From contig CM054062.1 of the NCBI GenBank assembly GCA_028641055.1, positions 185,131,958-185,195,957 of the forward strand: DNA of 64,000 bases, read 5' to 3'. The notes beneath the pieces are model-generated. The model had not been told where the DNA came from. It searched no databases and saw only the letters and a program-made list of their open reading frames with translations. The translations under genes and the position numbers were made by a program. Numbering within the stretch: the first letter of the stretch is position 1; each line of letters opens with the position of its first letter. The DNA comes from Alopecurus myosuroides. Lineage: Eukaryota; Streptophyta; Magnoliopsida; Poales; Poaceae. This document shows positions 1 through 12,328 of the stretch, piece by piece.

Positions 1-1927
1 CTGCAAAATAAATCCAACAATTCATGGAAATCTAGATAAGCATAGACCTTTCTAAGTTCAAAATTAAGTTGCACTCTAAATGCGATCAGTTCTAGCAAGT
101 AAATGGCTCTTCAGCTAAATGTGGAAGGCGGAATAATACAAATGAAATATTGTAAATACAAACTATTCATAATAAATTATGATCGAAGATTGGACCTGTA
201 GTTTTATAACTAATCATTGGTCTTTCTTGCTCAGATTGTTTCACCTTTGGATGGTCTTATTGTTGGGTGTATGACCTTGTCTTCTAAATGGCCATGTAAA
301 CATTTTTTTATGATTTCAAAATGCAGCAGGAGTCTCTCATTCTTTATTATTCCCCAAAACTAAGATCTTCAAGACAACAATAAGATGGATACTCTAAGAA
401 ATTAAACCTCATTGCAATAATATATGTGAAACATTAGCAAACATGAAAGGTTCAGAGTTACAGCCAGTGTTATTTTAATTAAAATAATCAGAAAAATTAT
501 GACAGATTACCGGACTGGATTGTTGATCCTCAACACCAGTTTTCGGCGGTCTGGGAACGCGTCGCTGGATCCAATCATCACATCCTAATTACATCCCAAC
601 CACATCTTTTTTTTAATTACATATCCGTGGTCTATTACTCTGGTGAAACATTGGTTTAAAAAAATCTGCAGAAAGACGAAGAGAAAACATGGATAAAGTA
701 GATATTTGACAACACATGCTACAAATATACACCATGCATGAATTCTCAATAATTTAATTACCTCGTACCATAAGTGGTGACCAGAGATTCCCTGCGTGAA
801 CGTCAATAATATTACCTGCAATATAAATCCCACTACTCACTTCGCATGGTAAATCTAATCCTCTATTTTACTCTCATCATCATCCATCTTAACTAATGCT
901 ACTCTTCCTTTCACCATGGTTCTTAATTGTAATTCTGCCCACAATATGAAACGTTCATGTCATCTTCGAGAATAACTCGACCCGCATGGAACAATTGAGA
1001 TAACCATAATGCCGTTGTAAGAGGATGTAAGACTTGTATGCTTATGTGATAGGTCAAGAGAATTGTTGGAAGGATTTCCTGTAATTATCTGACCATGATG
1101 GACTCTGAGCTGCTCCAAATTACCGATCATCAATCATTTAGATTGAAATTGAATAGCCTAGAAATATGCTGGATTTTAATGCCGTGGAAATGTAGAAACT
1201 CTGGACACTGAATAGTTAAAGAAGTAAATACTTTTTTGGCTCTAGAACACCAGATCGGATGATCTTCTTTTTCTCATAGATTGAAGCGTAATTAAACTTC
1301 AGTGTAAGTCTAGATTGAATCTTGATATTTCCCGATCGATTATTGCACAGATTACAGCATGGAGAGCGTGACTACACTGCGTGGAATATCCAAATACAGA
1401 TTAGTGACTGGGGATATGCTGCACGACTACTAAGTAAATATGTGTATCGATGTATCACCTGATCCAGCTAGCTCATACTGTACATATAACTACTGAATAA
1501 TTGATCATGCGCACAGAGCTCCAGAGTTCACATCGAGGGCCGCAGCAGAGGTCGTAGATTATTTTTAGTTCCTAACAGATCGTACCTGCGAGGACATGTA
1601 GGATTTTCTGGAGATAAGAACCGCTGGAGTAACAGAACATTGATGTGATGGCTTCACCTTGGATGTCGGCGGCGATGTTTCCGATCTGCACATGAGCGCT
1701 TCAATATAATCTTTTGAGAAAAAATAACGCTTTGTTCTAGGCGACAGATGGAAGGAGTATATACGTGATAAAAAAATTGGGGACCCAGGACGTTCGCTAA
1801 CACATACAGTATATGCATCCAAAGGCTAGAGTTAGACATCGGCTAATCTAATGGACAATATTTGCTAGTTTTTGAGGATTAACGTGGAGTCTCCTATGGT
1901 GCATCCAATTAGTAAATATAAGATATA
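1..1927. other. Left-edge low-copy DNA
   Basis: I see no recognisable repeat or transposon ends in this stretch. It is moderately AT-rich. The only gene-like signal is a set of three splice-compatible blocks on the minus strand at 511-1685, annotated separately. The copia remnant begins abruptly at about 1928, so the right edge of this block is a truncation or insertion breakpoint. Confidence 0.5.
511..1685 (-). pseudogene. Putative three-exon host gene remnant, function unknown
   Basis: Three blocks on the minus strand have canonical AG acceptors and GT donors and join in one open frame of 76 codons. Exon a is 1685-1586 (100 nt, ends phase 1), exon b 815-762 (54 nt, phase 1 to 1) and exon c 584-511 (74 nt, ends phase 0). 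Exon b has a good acceptor (TATATTGCAG). Exon a begins Ile-Gly-Asn-Ile-Ala-Ala-Asp and exon c is rich in Arg and Pro (IQRRVPRPPK). I do not recognise the protein. No start or stop codon could be assigned. Exons to the left lie outside the window, and those to the right may have been lost where the copia sequence begins at 1928. The intron phases agree, which is more than expected by chance, but three short blocks are weak evidence. It could also be spurious. Confidence 0.3.
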
Positions 1928-3191
1928 AGATGGCAGATGGATGTCAAAACAACTTTCCTTAATGGAAATTTAACCGAGGATGTATACATGGTACAACCTG
2001 TGGTTTTTATCAATCTAAAGAAAGCTAGTAAGGTATGAAAGGCGGAAAGATCAATCTATGGTCTTAAGCAAGCATCAAGTAGTTGGAATTTACGATTTGA
2101 TGAGGCACTCAAAGGGTTTGGCTTCACTCAGAATTTCGAGAAAACTTGTGTATACAAGAAACTAAGTGGGAGCTCTATGGCATTCCTTGTACTTTATGTC
2201 GATGGCATTCTGTTAATAGGAAATGATAAAGTATTTCTTGGAGAAGTCAAAATTTCATTGGAAAAGAGTTTTGCAATGAAAAACTTAGGAGAGGCACCCT
2301 ATATATTAGGAATTAAGATCTATCATCATAGATCAAGACGTATAATAGGGCTAAGTCAAGGAACATACATAGAAAAAGGTGTTGAAGAGATTCAATATGG
2401 ACAATTATGGAAAGGCTTACATTCCTATGGCACCCGGACAGTATTGAGCAAGAAGCACTGTCCTCAAACAACTGCTGAGCAAAAAGAGATGGAGGATAAA
2501 CCTTATACTTCGGCAATAGGTTCCATCATGTATACTATGACTTGTACAAGACCAGATGCCAATAGATATCAAGCTACACCTGGTAAAGTCTATTGGACAA
2601 CAGTTAAAAATATTCTAAACTACCTCAGGAGGACTAAGGACGTGTTCCTAGTCTATTTAGGAGAATAAGAGCTCAGGGTAAGAGGTTACACTGACTCAGG
2701 GTTTCAGTCCGATCCATACGATTCCAAAGCACAATCAGGTTATGTGGTCATTCTAAATAGCGGTGCGGTTAGCTGGAGGAGCTCCAAGCAAGGCACTATG
2801 GTAGAGTATACAATGGAGGTGGAATATGTGGCAACATCTGAAGCTGTAAAGGATGGCTATTGGATCAATAAGTTCATTACTGACTTGGAGTGGTTCCTTC
2901 TGCAACGGACCCAGTTGAGCTCTATTGTGACAACAGTAGTGTAGTGGCCCTAGTAAAGTATCCTAGGTATCATAGCAAAGCCAAACACATAGACCGCAAG
3001 GATCATCTTATTAGAGATCGCGTGTCAAAAGGGTACACAAAGATTTGCAAAATTCATACAGATCTGAATGTTTTATCTCCGATGAAAAAATCGGAACCAT
3101 GCCTCAAGTTTGAGTCTCACCGGTTAGGGGTCGGGCTAAAAGAAGACTTAATGTAATAGCTAGATTATTGTATCTAGTGCAAGTGGGAGAC
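1928..3191 (+). pseudogene. Ty1/copia pol remnant (reverse transcriptase and RNase H)
   Basis: This is the 3' part of a BARE/Angela-like copia polyprotein. It opens inside reverse transcriptase with the conserved MDVKT.FLNG region, followed by the GLKQAS..WN segment and the catalytic box, which reads YVDG instead of YVDD, so the second catalytic aspartate is lost. The open stretch 2177-2668 covers the palm and thumb. RNase H follows in pieces (AVSWRSSKQ, then a degraded form of the S/T-x-E-A-E-Y motif at about 2810 and the C-terminal H2-like region to 3156). Several stops and frameshifts separate the pieces. Everything upstream (gag, protease, integrase) is missing. A purine tract AGTGGGAGAC at about 3182-3191 directly precedes the LTR. 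Confidence 0.9.
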
Positions 3192-5183
3192 TGTTAGATG
3201 TATGCCCAAGAGACAATATTATACATTTGTTTCATGATTAAAGTATTATGTTTTTATGATATAACTGCTATGGTTACTGAATATGAGATTCAGAGGAAAA
3301 CCCATATGTACGTGTAGAGACATAAACACAATTTTATACGCTTTGGCATGTCTTGCAAACAAACTTGTTAGTATTAGATGACCATGTTTTCCTGGTCATG
3401 GAAAATATTTTGTCAATATTAACAAGGGAACTTTGTTGTTTCAACATAGTGGCTGGGTAGACCTAAGTATTTGAGATAATACGATATTTTTTTGGTAAAT
3501 AGTATCATCATTAGATGTTTTTTCTGCTTTCGTAGACCATCAGAATATCTAATGATGTTTACCGTAAGTATTATTTTGGTATAGTCAAGTATCACACCAT
3601 AAACTGGGTGATAAAAAAGACTAACACTGGGTGGTCACAAAAGTATTCATTCGTTGTGATAGTTCAATACTAGAAATTACTCATATAGTTAATAGATAGA
3701 TATATCTAGGATCCACTCGGTGAAATAGTATCGGCAAATAAGTCTATGCAGATAAGGACATGACACTAGTCATGGGGATACTATAACACGGTAACGAGTA
3801 AAAGGAATCATAATAGAAATATGGAATAATGTGATAAGGTGATTAAAGATTTTAATCACGGTCTTATCATTTATCTTGTCCCAAGGTATTGATTGGTATC
3901 ACGAAGTAATGGGAACATACTTAACAAACCATACATGTTCAACAGTTTTATTCGTGCAACTTGTAGGAATCAATATGGACGTCCACGCTCCCGATGTTGA
4001 TTATTGATTAGAAAGGGGTTTCCTAATCATGTCTACTTTTACCTAACCTGTAGGGGTCACACACTTAAGTCTTCATAGTCATTTGTTCACAATTGTTGGT
4101 CCGGAGAAAGAGCGGGTATCATCCGGATGTTTCCGTCGTGACAAAATTATTATTCAGAGAGATTACGGGGCACATGAGATGTACCGGGGTGTAGGAAATA
4201 TGTTTCTAACATCGTTAGATAAGGTCGATGATTTTATCTATAGGGTTTACGGGGTTCCAGAAGAGTTCCGGAGGACTTTTCATAGAAGGGGCAGTGTTGG
4301 AGGGGGTAGATTTCCTCCTATGGACAAACCATAATTTTAGGGGATGCCAGGTGGGACCCATGGTATCAAAAAGTGCATTAACTTTCCCTTGGAATTTACC
4401 TAATTTATTTGATAAATAAATGAGGTGGCAAAGTGGAAAAGGAAAAAAAGGGGAGGTTGGTTGGACACCATGTGGGAGTTCAATCCGAAATCCTCTAGGA
4501 GGGATTGGTGCGACCAAGGGAGAGGAGGGGAAACCGACCTCCTCCGCATGGCAGGTTCCCTCCCTTGTAAGACTATATAATCCCACCCCCTCCTCATTGT
4601 TGAGACATATAATTTAGCTTTCAGGCTATTCTCTCTCACACAGGATTAGAGACCCTCTAATTGAATGAGAGGCTCTAATTAGAACATCTCTAATTGAATT
4701 AGAGCCTCTAATTTGAACGCTTCTAATTGAATTAGAACTTCTAAGTAGAGACCCTCTAATTGGTTTAGAGCCTCTTCTAATTAGGAGATGACAATCATCT
4801 CTTGATTAAACCTAGCTCTAATCTCCCTCTCTCTCTTTCCCATGTGTTGGGATCTCTCCACCTCAATTATGAGCCGGTAACGATTAGCCCTGGATGGTGA
4901 AGCACTCCTGGACTTTGACATACGTACGTGTGCAAACTCTCATAGGGGTAACACGTGATACCCTTACTCTGCTGGATCCAGAAGGCACGATACGGGGAGA
5001 CGGCAACAGTCCCACTGCTAGGCTTAGCCGTGGAACTCTTCATCAGGCATCACCGACATCGTCATCGACACCACTTCCGCTCTTCGTGTCGATAACTATC
5101 TGATCTAACCTGGCCAGTACCTTCATAGTAGACATGTGTGCTACGTAGGTGATGTCTACGCACGCTTCTATTCTTGTAGACAG
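3192..5183 (+). repeat. 3' LTR of the copia remnant (Angela-like)
   Basis: The LTR starts with TGTTAGATGTATGCCC immediately after the polypurine tract. The interior resembles BARE/Angela LTRs. A TATA box TATATAA lies at 4574-4580, with the transcribed R/U5 part downstream. The right end is uncertain: it meets the next LTR somewhere between about 5130 and 5183. No partner LTR or target duplication can be seen, so the element is 5' truncated. Confidence 0.7.
4646..4790. repeat. Short palindromic repeats within the copia LTR
   Basis: Downstream of the LTR TATA box, variants of a 17-bp palindrome (CTCTAATTGAATTAGAG, perfect at 4688-4704 around a central G) recur about every 20-35 bp, with degraded copies to about 4790. 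The repeats lie in the expected transcribed leader (R/U5) and could fold in RNA. Their role is unknown. Confidence 0.6.
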
Positions 5184-6576
5184 TGTTGGGCCTCCAAGTG
5201 CAGAGGTTTGTAGAACGACAACAAGTTTCCCTTAAGTGGATCACCCAAGGTTTATCAAACTCAGGTAGGAAGAGGTCAAAGATATCCCTCTCAAGCAACC
5301 CTGCAATTACAATACAAGAAGTCTCTTGTGTCCCGGACACACCTAATACAATTTTCTGTTGTATAGGTGCACTTGTTCGGCGAAGAGATAGTGAAATACA
5401 AGTGATATGGATAATTATAAGTGATAATAGAAATCTGAAATAAAAATGCCAGCAAGCAAACATGTAGCAGAACTGATTGTAAATGGTGTTTCAATGCTTA
5501 GAAACAAGGCCTAGGGATCATACTTTCACTAGTGTACACTCTCAACAATAATAACATAATTGAGTACATAAATATCTTCTCTTCATTGTGCTACTCTGAA
5601 CCACTCTCTGGTTGGATAACGAACACCAATTCATTGCGTAGGGCTATGAAAGCACACCTTAAAGTCGCACTCCCCTCTAGGTAACCCCACATTGTCACCT
5701 TGAGTGCCCTAGATGGTACCAGACAAATACCACAATTTCATAGGGTCATCCAACAAAAAATATAAAAATTATGATAAGTCACACATGGTGCACACACTAT
5801 CACCTTTACACCGTAGGACAAAGGTGTCTCCGGAGATCACATTAACAAAACCACTTGAGTAGCATAATAGATGAAGAGTAACATCTAATTATTCAACTAG
5901 ATTACAAAGCTCATGATCACATAAAGATCACACCATGGGAGAGAGAGAGAGAGATGAAACACATAGCTACCGGTAGAGCCCTCGGCCTCGGGGGAGAACT
6001 ACTCCCTCCTGATCATGGGAGTCAACAACAACGATGAAGATGGCGGTGGAGTCGATGGAGATGGCTCTAGGGGCACTTCCCCGTCCCTGAAGGGTGTCGG
6101 AACAGAGATTTTTGTCAACCGAAACTTTTCGGTGATGGTGGCGGAGCTACTGAGCTTTTCGTGGATGGAGGTTGGATGTTTTAGGGTTTTTGCATCGGGG
6201 GGAATAAATAGGCGAAATGGCGATGTCGGTGGGCTCCCGGGGGGCCACACCATGTGGTGGCGCGGCCAGGGGGCGCGCCACCTGGTGGTGTGGACACCTG
6301 CTTGCCCCCCCCCCCCCGGGTCTCCTTTGGACTCGTTGACGTGTCAGAAAAAATAGGACCCTGAGATTTTATTTTGTCCAATTCCAAGAATATTTCCAGA
6401 ACAACTTTTCTAAAATAAAAAATAGCAGAAAACAGGAACTTGCGCTATGGCATCTTGTTAGTAGGTTAGTCCAGAAAACATCAGGAAAACGAAGGAAAAC
6501 ATGTGAAAACATAAAGGTATTGGATAGAAAACAAGCATGGATCATCGGAAATTATAGATATGTTTGAGATGTATCA
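5184..6576 (-). repeat. LTR of a minus-strand Ty3/gypsy element (3' LTR)
   Basis: Read on the minus strand the LTR begins TGATACATCTCAAACATATC (6576 downward) and ends GGAGGCCCAACA at 5184, giving TG...CA ends and about 1.39 kb. Just outside it, on the minus strand, a polypurine-like AGCTCGGGGATGCT precedes the LTR start, which makes this the 3' LTR. The left boundary is the outermost plausible TG; it may lie up to about 50 bp further left. The family resembles abundant Triticeae gypsy repeats, which is inference. The GA microsatellite at 5941-5954 lies inside it. Confidence 0.7.
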
Positions 6577-9500
6577 AGCATCCCCGAGCTTAAACCCTAC
6601 TCGTCCTCGAGTAGGTAAGTGATAACAAAATAATTTTTGAGGTGACATGCATCCAACACAATCTTGATCAACGTTATGTAAAAACATTGCAAGCTGAGAT
6701 CAAAGTACTCTAAACATAGGCATTATAGATACAATTCTAACAATGAAACAGAAATTTCCAGACCAACCAGAGTTTTTGGTTGGAACAATTTCAGCACAGA
6801 AGTCAGCCAAAAATTTGTATCGGAAATTTTGGAGAAACTGGAATTTCTGGTTTGGTCAATTGTAGTCGAAATCTCATATTTGAGGCAGATAGGCTAAACG
6901 GAATTTCTGGTTCAAGTTTGAACCCGAATTTCCGGCTCCAATTTCTGCATCCAACGACCACTCCTTCTTCCCTAAGAGGTCTAGTTCGTCCAAGGCATTC
7001 ATTGCACATTTATTGAGCTCACCAAATCCAAGATGTCTCCCAATCCCTTCACCCAAACTCATTGATCTTCGGAGGATTGAAGGAGAAGGCCCCGATCTAC
7101 TACTTTACCAAGTTGTTCTTCATTTCCCCCTTATTAACTTGAGGGGATCTAGTCTATGATTTCCTTGTGAAAACCTAGACCCCATTGCTACTCTTGTTGA
7201 TTGTTGGTGATTCTAGGGAGCCCCCAATTCGGTTGTGGGTGTGTGCCTCAAGCTCACTGTAAAGGACTCGATTTTCGTCTCAAAATGTTGCAACATGAAA
7301 GGTAACACAAACAAAAGATGATGAATAATGATTTACTGAAAGATATATGTTTGTTTCGAACATAAAGAAAACATAGCAAAGTGGTATTCCGCTTGTCATT
7401 AAAGTGATAGAGAAACATAAATGCCATGGCACCTTCAAAGTTCAAGTGGTGACTAGAAACAAGTAATTTGAGAACAAGTAATAACATATCATGAATCAAT
7501 CAATAATACTCTTTGGGACTGATGCACATTATACTCAGGATGAAAACTATGATCTCTTAATTGTGCATAAAGTTAGAAGATGAAGACTCAACATAAAAGT
7601 AAAAGAAAGGCCCTTCGCATAGGGAAGAAGGGATTAACTCATGTGCTAGAGCTTTTTATTTTATTAAAATAGAGGTATTGAAAACAATTTTTAGAGAGGT
7701 GTATGCTTATGTCAATGAATGGCAAACAGACAATACAGTATGCCACAAGCCAACTAGACTTTACAAGAGCGTCTCCCATTGAAGGACGCTATTGGGATCA
7801 GTAGAGCATCCCTCTTCTCTTTTGTTTACACAATTATGTTTCAACTGATAAATCAGAGGCAAGAGTGAAGAGAATTTATAGTAACCAAGTTTGGGGCTGG
7901 GCACCCTGTTGCCAGATCTTCTATCAATTTTGGTAAGCGGATGTGCCACTAGTCCAGGTGTGTAAAGTCCAATCAACAAGTGAGATAAAGATTATCTATT
8001 TACGTCCTGATGAGCTAAAACAGGGGCACAAAACAGGTATAATTTTGAAGGTTTTAAAGGTAGCACATGAGAAATTTACTTTGGAGTGGCAGTTAAATAC
8101 CACATGTAGGTAGGTATGGTTGACACATTTGGCAAACTTTGTTTTTTAGGAGTTGGATGCACAAGTAGAGCTCATACTCAGTACAGGTGGAGGCTAGCAA
8201 AAGACTGGGAGGGACAAATTAAGAGAACAATAATGGCCATAATCATGCATAGCGACAAAAACATTATTAATCAAATCATAAACGGTATTACAAGCCAAAA
8301 CCTAAATTATCATATAGGCTAGAGGTGATTGGTTTGTAGTCATAACATGGTGTAAGCATGCGCCAAGTTAACCAAATAAAGCATTCGAAGGAGAATACCA
8401 CAATATTATGCTTCGATGTGATAAAAACAACTCATGATTTCTTTCAGTGGAACATTAAGCACTCTCAGATATTTGAGAAAAGTCATGGTACATTAATAAC
8501 TACTAAGCATAGAATTAAAATAATATCCAACATGACATGATAAAGTCTAACCACAGTCTAAACAAGCTTGTTTTTGCACCGTTATAAGCATGCAATATTT
8601 TACTCTTCTCTAACACCAATTAACTTGTTTGAAACAACTCTCATATATAATATTCATCAATGACCATAGAGCTAATCACATAAAACTAAAACAAACCATC
8701 AAGCTCTAAAGAAAATACGAGTGGAAAACAAGAGCTAAACGCAGTACTAGAAAAAAGTGAACACTTAGAGAACAATAAGAGTGAAAACTAGAGTGTTCTA
8801 AGCAATGAAAATGGAGTGTGTCTCTCTCTAAAAAAATATGATAGGATCCAACCATATACTACAACAAAGAAAACCAAACAAATTGAAAGCAGAAATAATT
8901 GACGCTCCAAGAATAACACATATCATATGAAGCAATAAAAATATAGTGTCTTGAAAGATGACCTGGTATTTTTGTTGATGAAGAAGGGGATGCCTTGGGC
9001 ATCCCCAAGCTTTGACGCTTGTACTTATTGGATATATATTTGGGTGACATGGGCATCCCCAAGCTTGAGCTTTTTTCCATCTTTCATCTCATCATACCAT
9101 TCTTCTCTCCCTACACTTGAAAACTCACTCCATACAAAACTTCACACAATCTTCATTAGCAACGGTAGTGTAATCAAAATAATATATCCACTTTGGTTCA
9201 GTTTCAACACAAGTCTACAACCCATTAATACATTAGCTACCGTCACAACTTCTTTTAAATCTCTTCCCCACAAAAGAACACCAAAAGAAAAAGATTAAGA
9301 GGCAAATGCAAATATTGGCAGAAATCTGTCAAAATAGAGCAGCAGGCAAAGATCGATTTTTTCGAAAATCTTCTGTTGCTCGAATCAAAAAGTGCAAAAC
9401 TAATTAAAGTTATATAATAACCTGGGGCATATGCACAAATAATTTCAGATCAATTCAACGTTCTGGCTGAGAGAATTATTATTTTGGTGGCAACACAGAA

Positions 9501-9754
9501 TCTGCTTCAGGAAGCAACTTCCCCAAATCTTACTTCCTCCCTATTAGAGACTACTCTTGGCACAAAAAAAAGGATAAGGGTAGGTTTCTACATAGTTAAC
9601 AACTTCCAAGACTCGAAGAAAACAAAAGGAAACTGAAAGTCAAAAATATAATGGGTTGTCTCCCAAAAGCGCTTTTCTTTAAAGCCTTTTAGATAGGCAT
9701 GATAATTTGAGAAGATGCTAACATAAGAAATATGAATTGAAGAAAAAGAGAGCA
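6577..9754 (-). other. Non-coding internal region of minus-strand gypsy-like remnant
   Basis: No supported gene. The stretch starts with the polypurine-like sequence next to the LTR. It contains two direct copies of GGGCATCCCCAAGCTT at about 8998 and 9050, a polypurine-like box on the minus strand repeated inside the element. The 6760-7260 part, with many TTTCTGG/GGAATTT words, has a different character and may be a fragment of another retroelement. Otherwise I see AT-rich sequence typical of the untranslated 3' part of grass gypsy elements. Confidence 0.5.
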
Positions 9755-11105
9755 TCAAGAAGCAAATAAAAAAAATAAGTCTAACCCTATGAAAAAGAAT
9801 CTTGTAAATAAACAAGTCATGAAACCACAAAGCAGCAAGCATAGGAAAGCAAAACAGTGCAACTTCAAAAATTTCAACATAAAGAGGGGAAACTTAATAT
9901 TGTTGAGATGCATAAAACTATGTTTCCCTCTCTCATAGTAACTTTCAGTAGCATCATGAATAAAATTAACAATATAACTATCACATAAATCATTCTTATC
10001 AAAAGAATCAATACTCTCCACATGAGCATAGTCATTCTTATTAATAGTAGTGGGAGCAAATTCAACAAAATAGCTATCATTATTATTCTCATCACCATAA
10101 TCATAAAATATAGGAGGCATATTATAATCATAATTAATTTTCTCCTCAATAGTAGGTGGACTGAATAATCACATATTTATTATTGTAATCATCATAAAGA
10201 ACTCCAACATGATAGACAAGTTGTATATTAGGGAGATGGTTTTGGGTAATACCTTCATAATCATGACAAGTTTCATGAGATGATTGTAATTATAGCCTTG
10301 TCATGGTATTCTTTATAATAATTATCAAAGACTGGAGGCATAGTATCATTATAAGAAATAGAATAGTTATCTTCCAAAGTGTGTTCATTTGAAAACATAT
10401 CATCATTGTTACTAGAAGGAGATGTATCAAACATATAATCATCAGTAGCAAAAGTATTTTCAAACACATAATCCACAAGCCTAGAGATTTCTATATCATG
10501 ATTGGAAGAAACGTGGATACTACTAATAGTACAACAATGATTAGCATCATAATTTTCAGAATTGGTACCAAAGAGATTTTCAATATCAAAAGTAGTGTGG
10601 TTTTCCCAATCATGATCACTACTATAAGTAACAGGCATAGGAACAACATCGAGTTCAGACTCATCAGCAACAACTATAATAGGAGCAACATGCTTAGGAG
10701 AAAATACTGTTACCTCTCTCCTTTTACTCCTCTTCTTCTTCTTTTTCTCTTTAGGAGGGAGAGGCTTGAAAGGAAGTTTCTCCACATACCTTGGTTTATT
10801 GTTAGAAACAATAGAAGAAACTTTGGAGGGTTCCTCCTTTTCATTAATAAGAGCAAAACACATATTAGTCTTGTCATATTTCGGCAAACTCTCATCTTTT
10901 ATAATATTTTGTATGTAAGTATTTGCGTGACAATTATTAACACAATAAAGATGACAACCATGCAGGATGCTATTCATATCAAAAGCACTCATATCTACCA
11001 AAGAAGTTTTTCTTGATAACTCTTCACACCCCAAAAATAATGTAAGTTCATCATGCTGGTTAGGAGTGATCATGTCATCACAATACAAACTTGCAGTACT
11101 CATTG
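9755..11105 (-). pseudogene. Broken acidic/basic ORF of minus-strand gypsy-like element
   Basis: A long open frame runs on the minus strand from the junction near 11105 to 10273, then continues in another frame from about 10120 to 9755. It starts at the retroelement junction with Met-Ser-Thr-Ala-Ser-Leu-Tyr-Cys. It has a Lys-rich block (about 10720-10760, KEKKKKKRSKRREVT) followed by a long Asp/Asn/Ser-rich acidic region. The tail, downstream of a frameshift, is hydrophobic (about 9760-9870). I have the impression that this ORF recurs in Triticeae gypsy-like elements, but I know no function. No protease, reverse transcriptase or integrase motif is present. The 5' part is cut off where the Tat element begins; the gag-like frame ending at about 26050 may be the missing upstream half. 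Confidence 0.6.
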
Positions 11106-11121
11106 GATTTGGAGGGCTATT

Positions 11122-11972
11122 TGTCAGACGGTTGTACTGCTGGCCCAGCCCATCAAGTACGGAAGGAGTCAGTACTAGTCTACCGCAAGGAGAGGAGCCC
11201 CCCAATGGTTCCTTGCTAAGGGAAGCCCCTTGGCGAGGAGTCTTCCCCCGAGGGCTCCATCGCGCGTCGCTGGGGAGGAGCCCTACTACGCCCCCGCTCC
11301 TTCCCGGAAAGAGCCTCACCCGTTGGGAGACATCCCATGTGAGGGTGACGTTCTGGCCCCTGCGCGGATGACGAAGGCATCGTAGGGGACAGAGCGGCTT
11401 TGGACGTAGTTGCCATTATCGTGTATAAAGCTCAGTGCTCCGTTGCGCGCACTAAAGCCTGGTCTGGGGCTTTCTTATTTGGTGCAAGGAGACCGAGTCC
11501 GCGTTACAAGACGAAGTCGGCATCACCGGGCTCCCCCACCATGACGCCATGGACGGTGGAGTTATCCCCCGGCGACCAGGACCGCGCAGGAGGCGCAGTA
11601 GTACAGAACGCTCCACTCTTTGGCATCATGTGGTATCCTTTTCCCGCCAAGTTAGCGGGAAAGAGAGACAATCACCGGTATAAGTAGACTACCCTCACCA
11701 CCGTAGATAGAGGAGAAATCTGAGCACCAAGGAGATAGACCACCGGAACTTCCCGTTGTACTGTAACCACCGCAGTGCAATCAACCAGACAAGCAGGAGT
11801 AGGGTTTTGCACCATCACGGTGGCCTAACCTGGGTAAAATCCCAGCGTCCCCATTGTTTTCCTTCGAGAGCTCCCTTCCCAAATCCTCCCGAGGTGCGAT
11901 AGAACGTGGTTATCCCCCAGTGTTTGAACCTTTGAGTGCTACCTTGTCATTGACAGAACAGCCACTCCAACA
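11122..11972 (+). repeat. 5' LTR of the GC-rich Tat element
   Basis: The LTR begins TGTCAGACGG and ends CTCCAACA at 11972, giving TG...CA ends and about 851 bp. The start is the first TG after the host ORF loses similarity and could be off by some bases. The end is well fixed by the primer site that follows. Confidence 0.65.
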
Positions 11973-11974
11973 TT

Positions 11975-11993
11975 TGGCGCGCCAGGTAGGGGG
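11975..11993 (+). promoter_or_regulatory. Primer binding site of the Tat element
   Basis: TGGCGCGCCAGGTAGGGGG directly follows the 5' LTR. Primer sites of this form are usual in Tat and related plant gypsy elements. The site confirms plus-strand orientation. Confidence 0.8.
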
Positions 11994-12328
11994 CTAAGGC
12001 GTTTTCTCGCATCTCCGTCACCATGGTCACCTCTCGCATCGACTAGACCGGCCGCAGGGCGCGGTCCTGGAAGCGGAACGACATCGGCGGCCTCGTCACG
12101 GGCTTCTCCAACATTGGAATCTCCCACTCTCGCTCCTCTGCGGCGCGGCGCGGACACGACACGACGCTCGTCGGCGAGCCCCTTGCGAACCCGACGCGGT
12201 TCTTGCCGACTCATGTGCAAGCGACGCTCGCCTTCCAACCAACGGATGTGCACACGCACGGCCAAATGTGTCCGTGGGAAACCTTGCTTGGAGTGCGGGA
12301 ACCGACGTGATGTCTGTTCAAACCCGAC

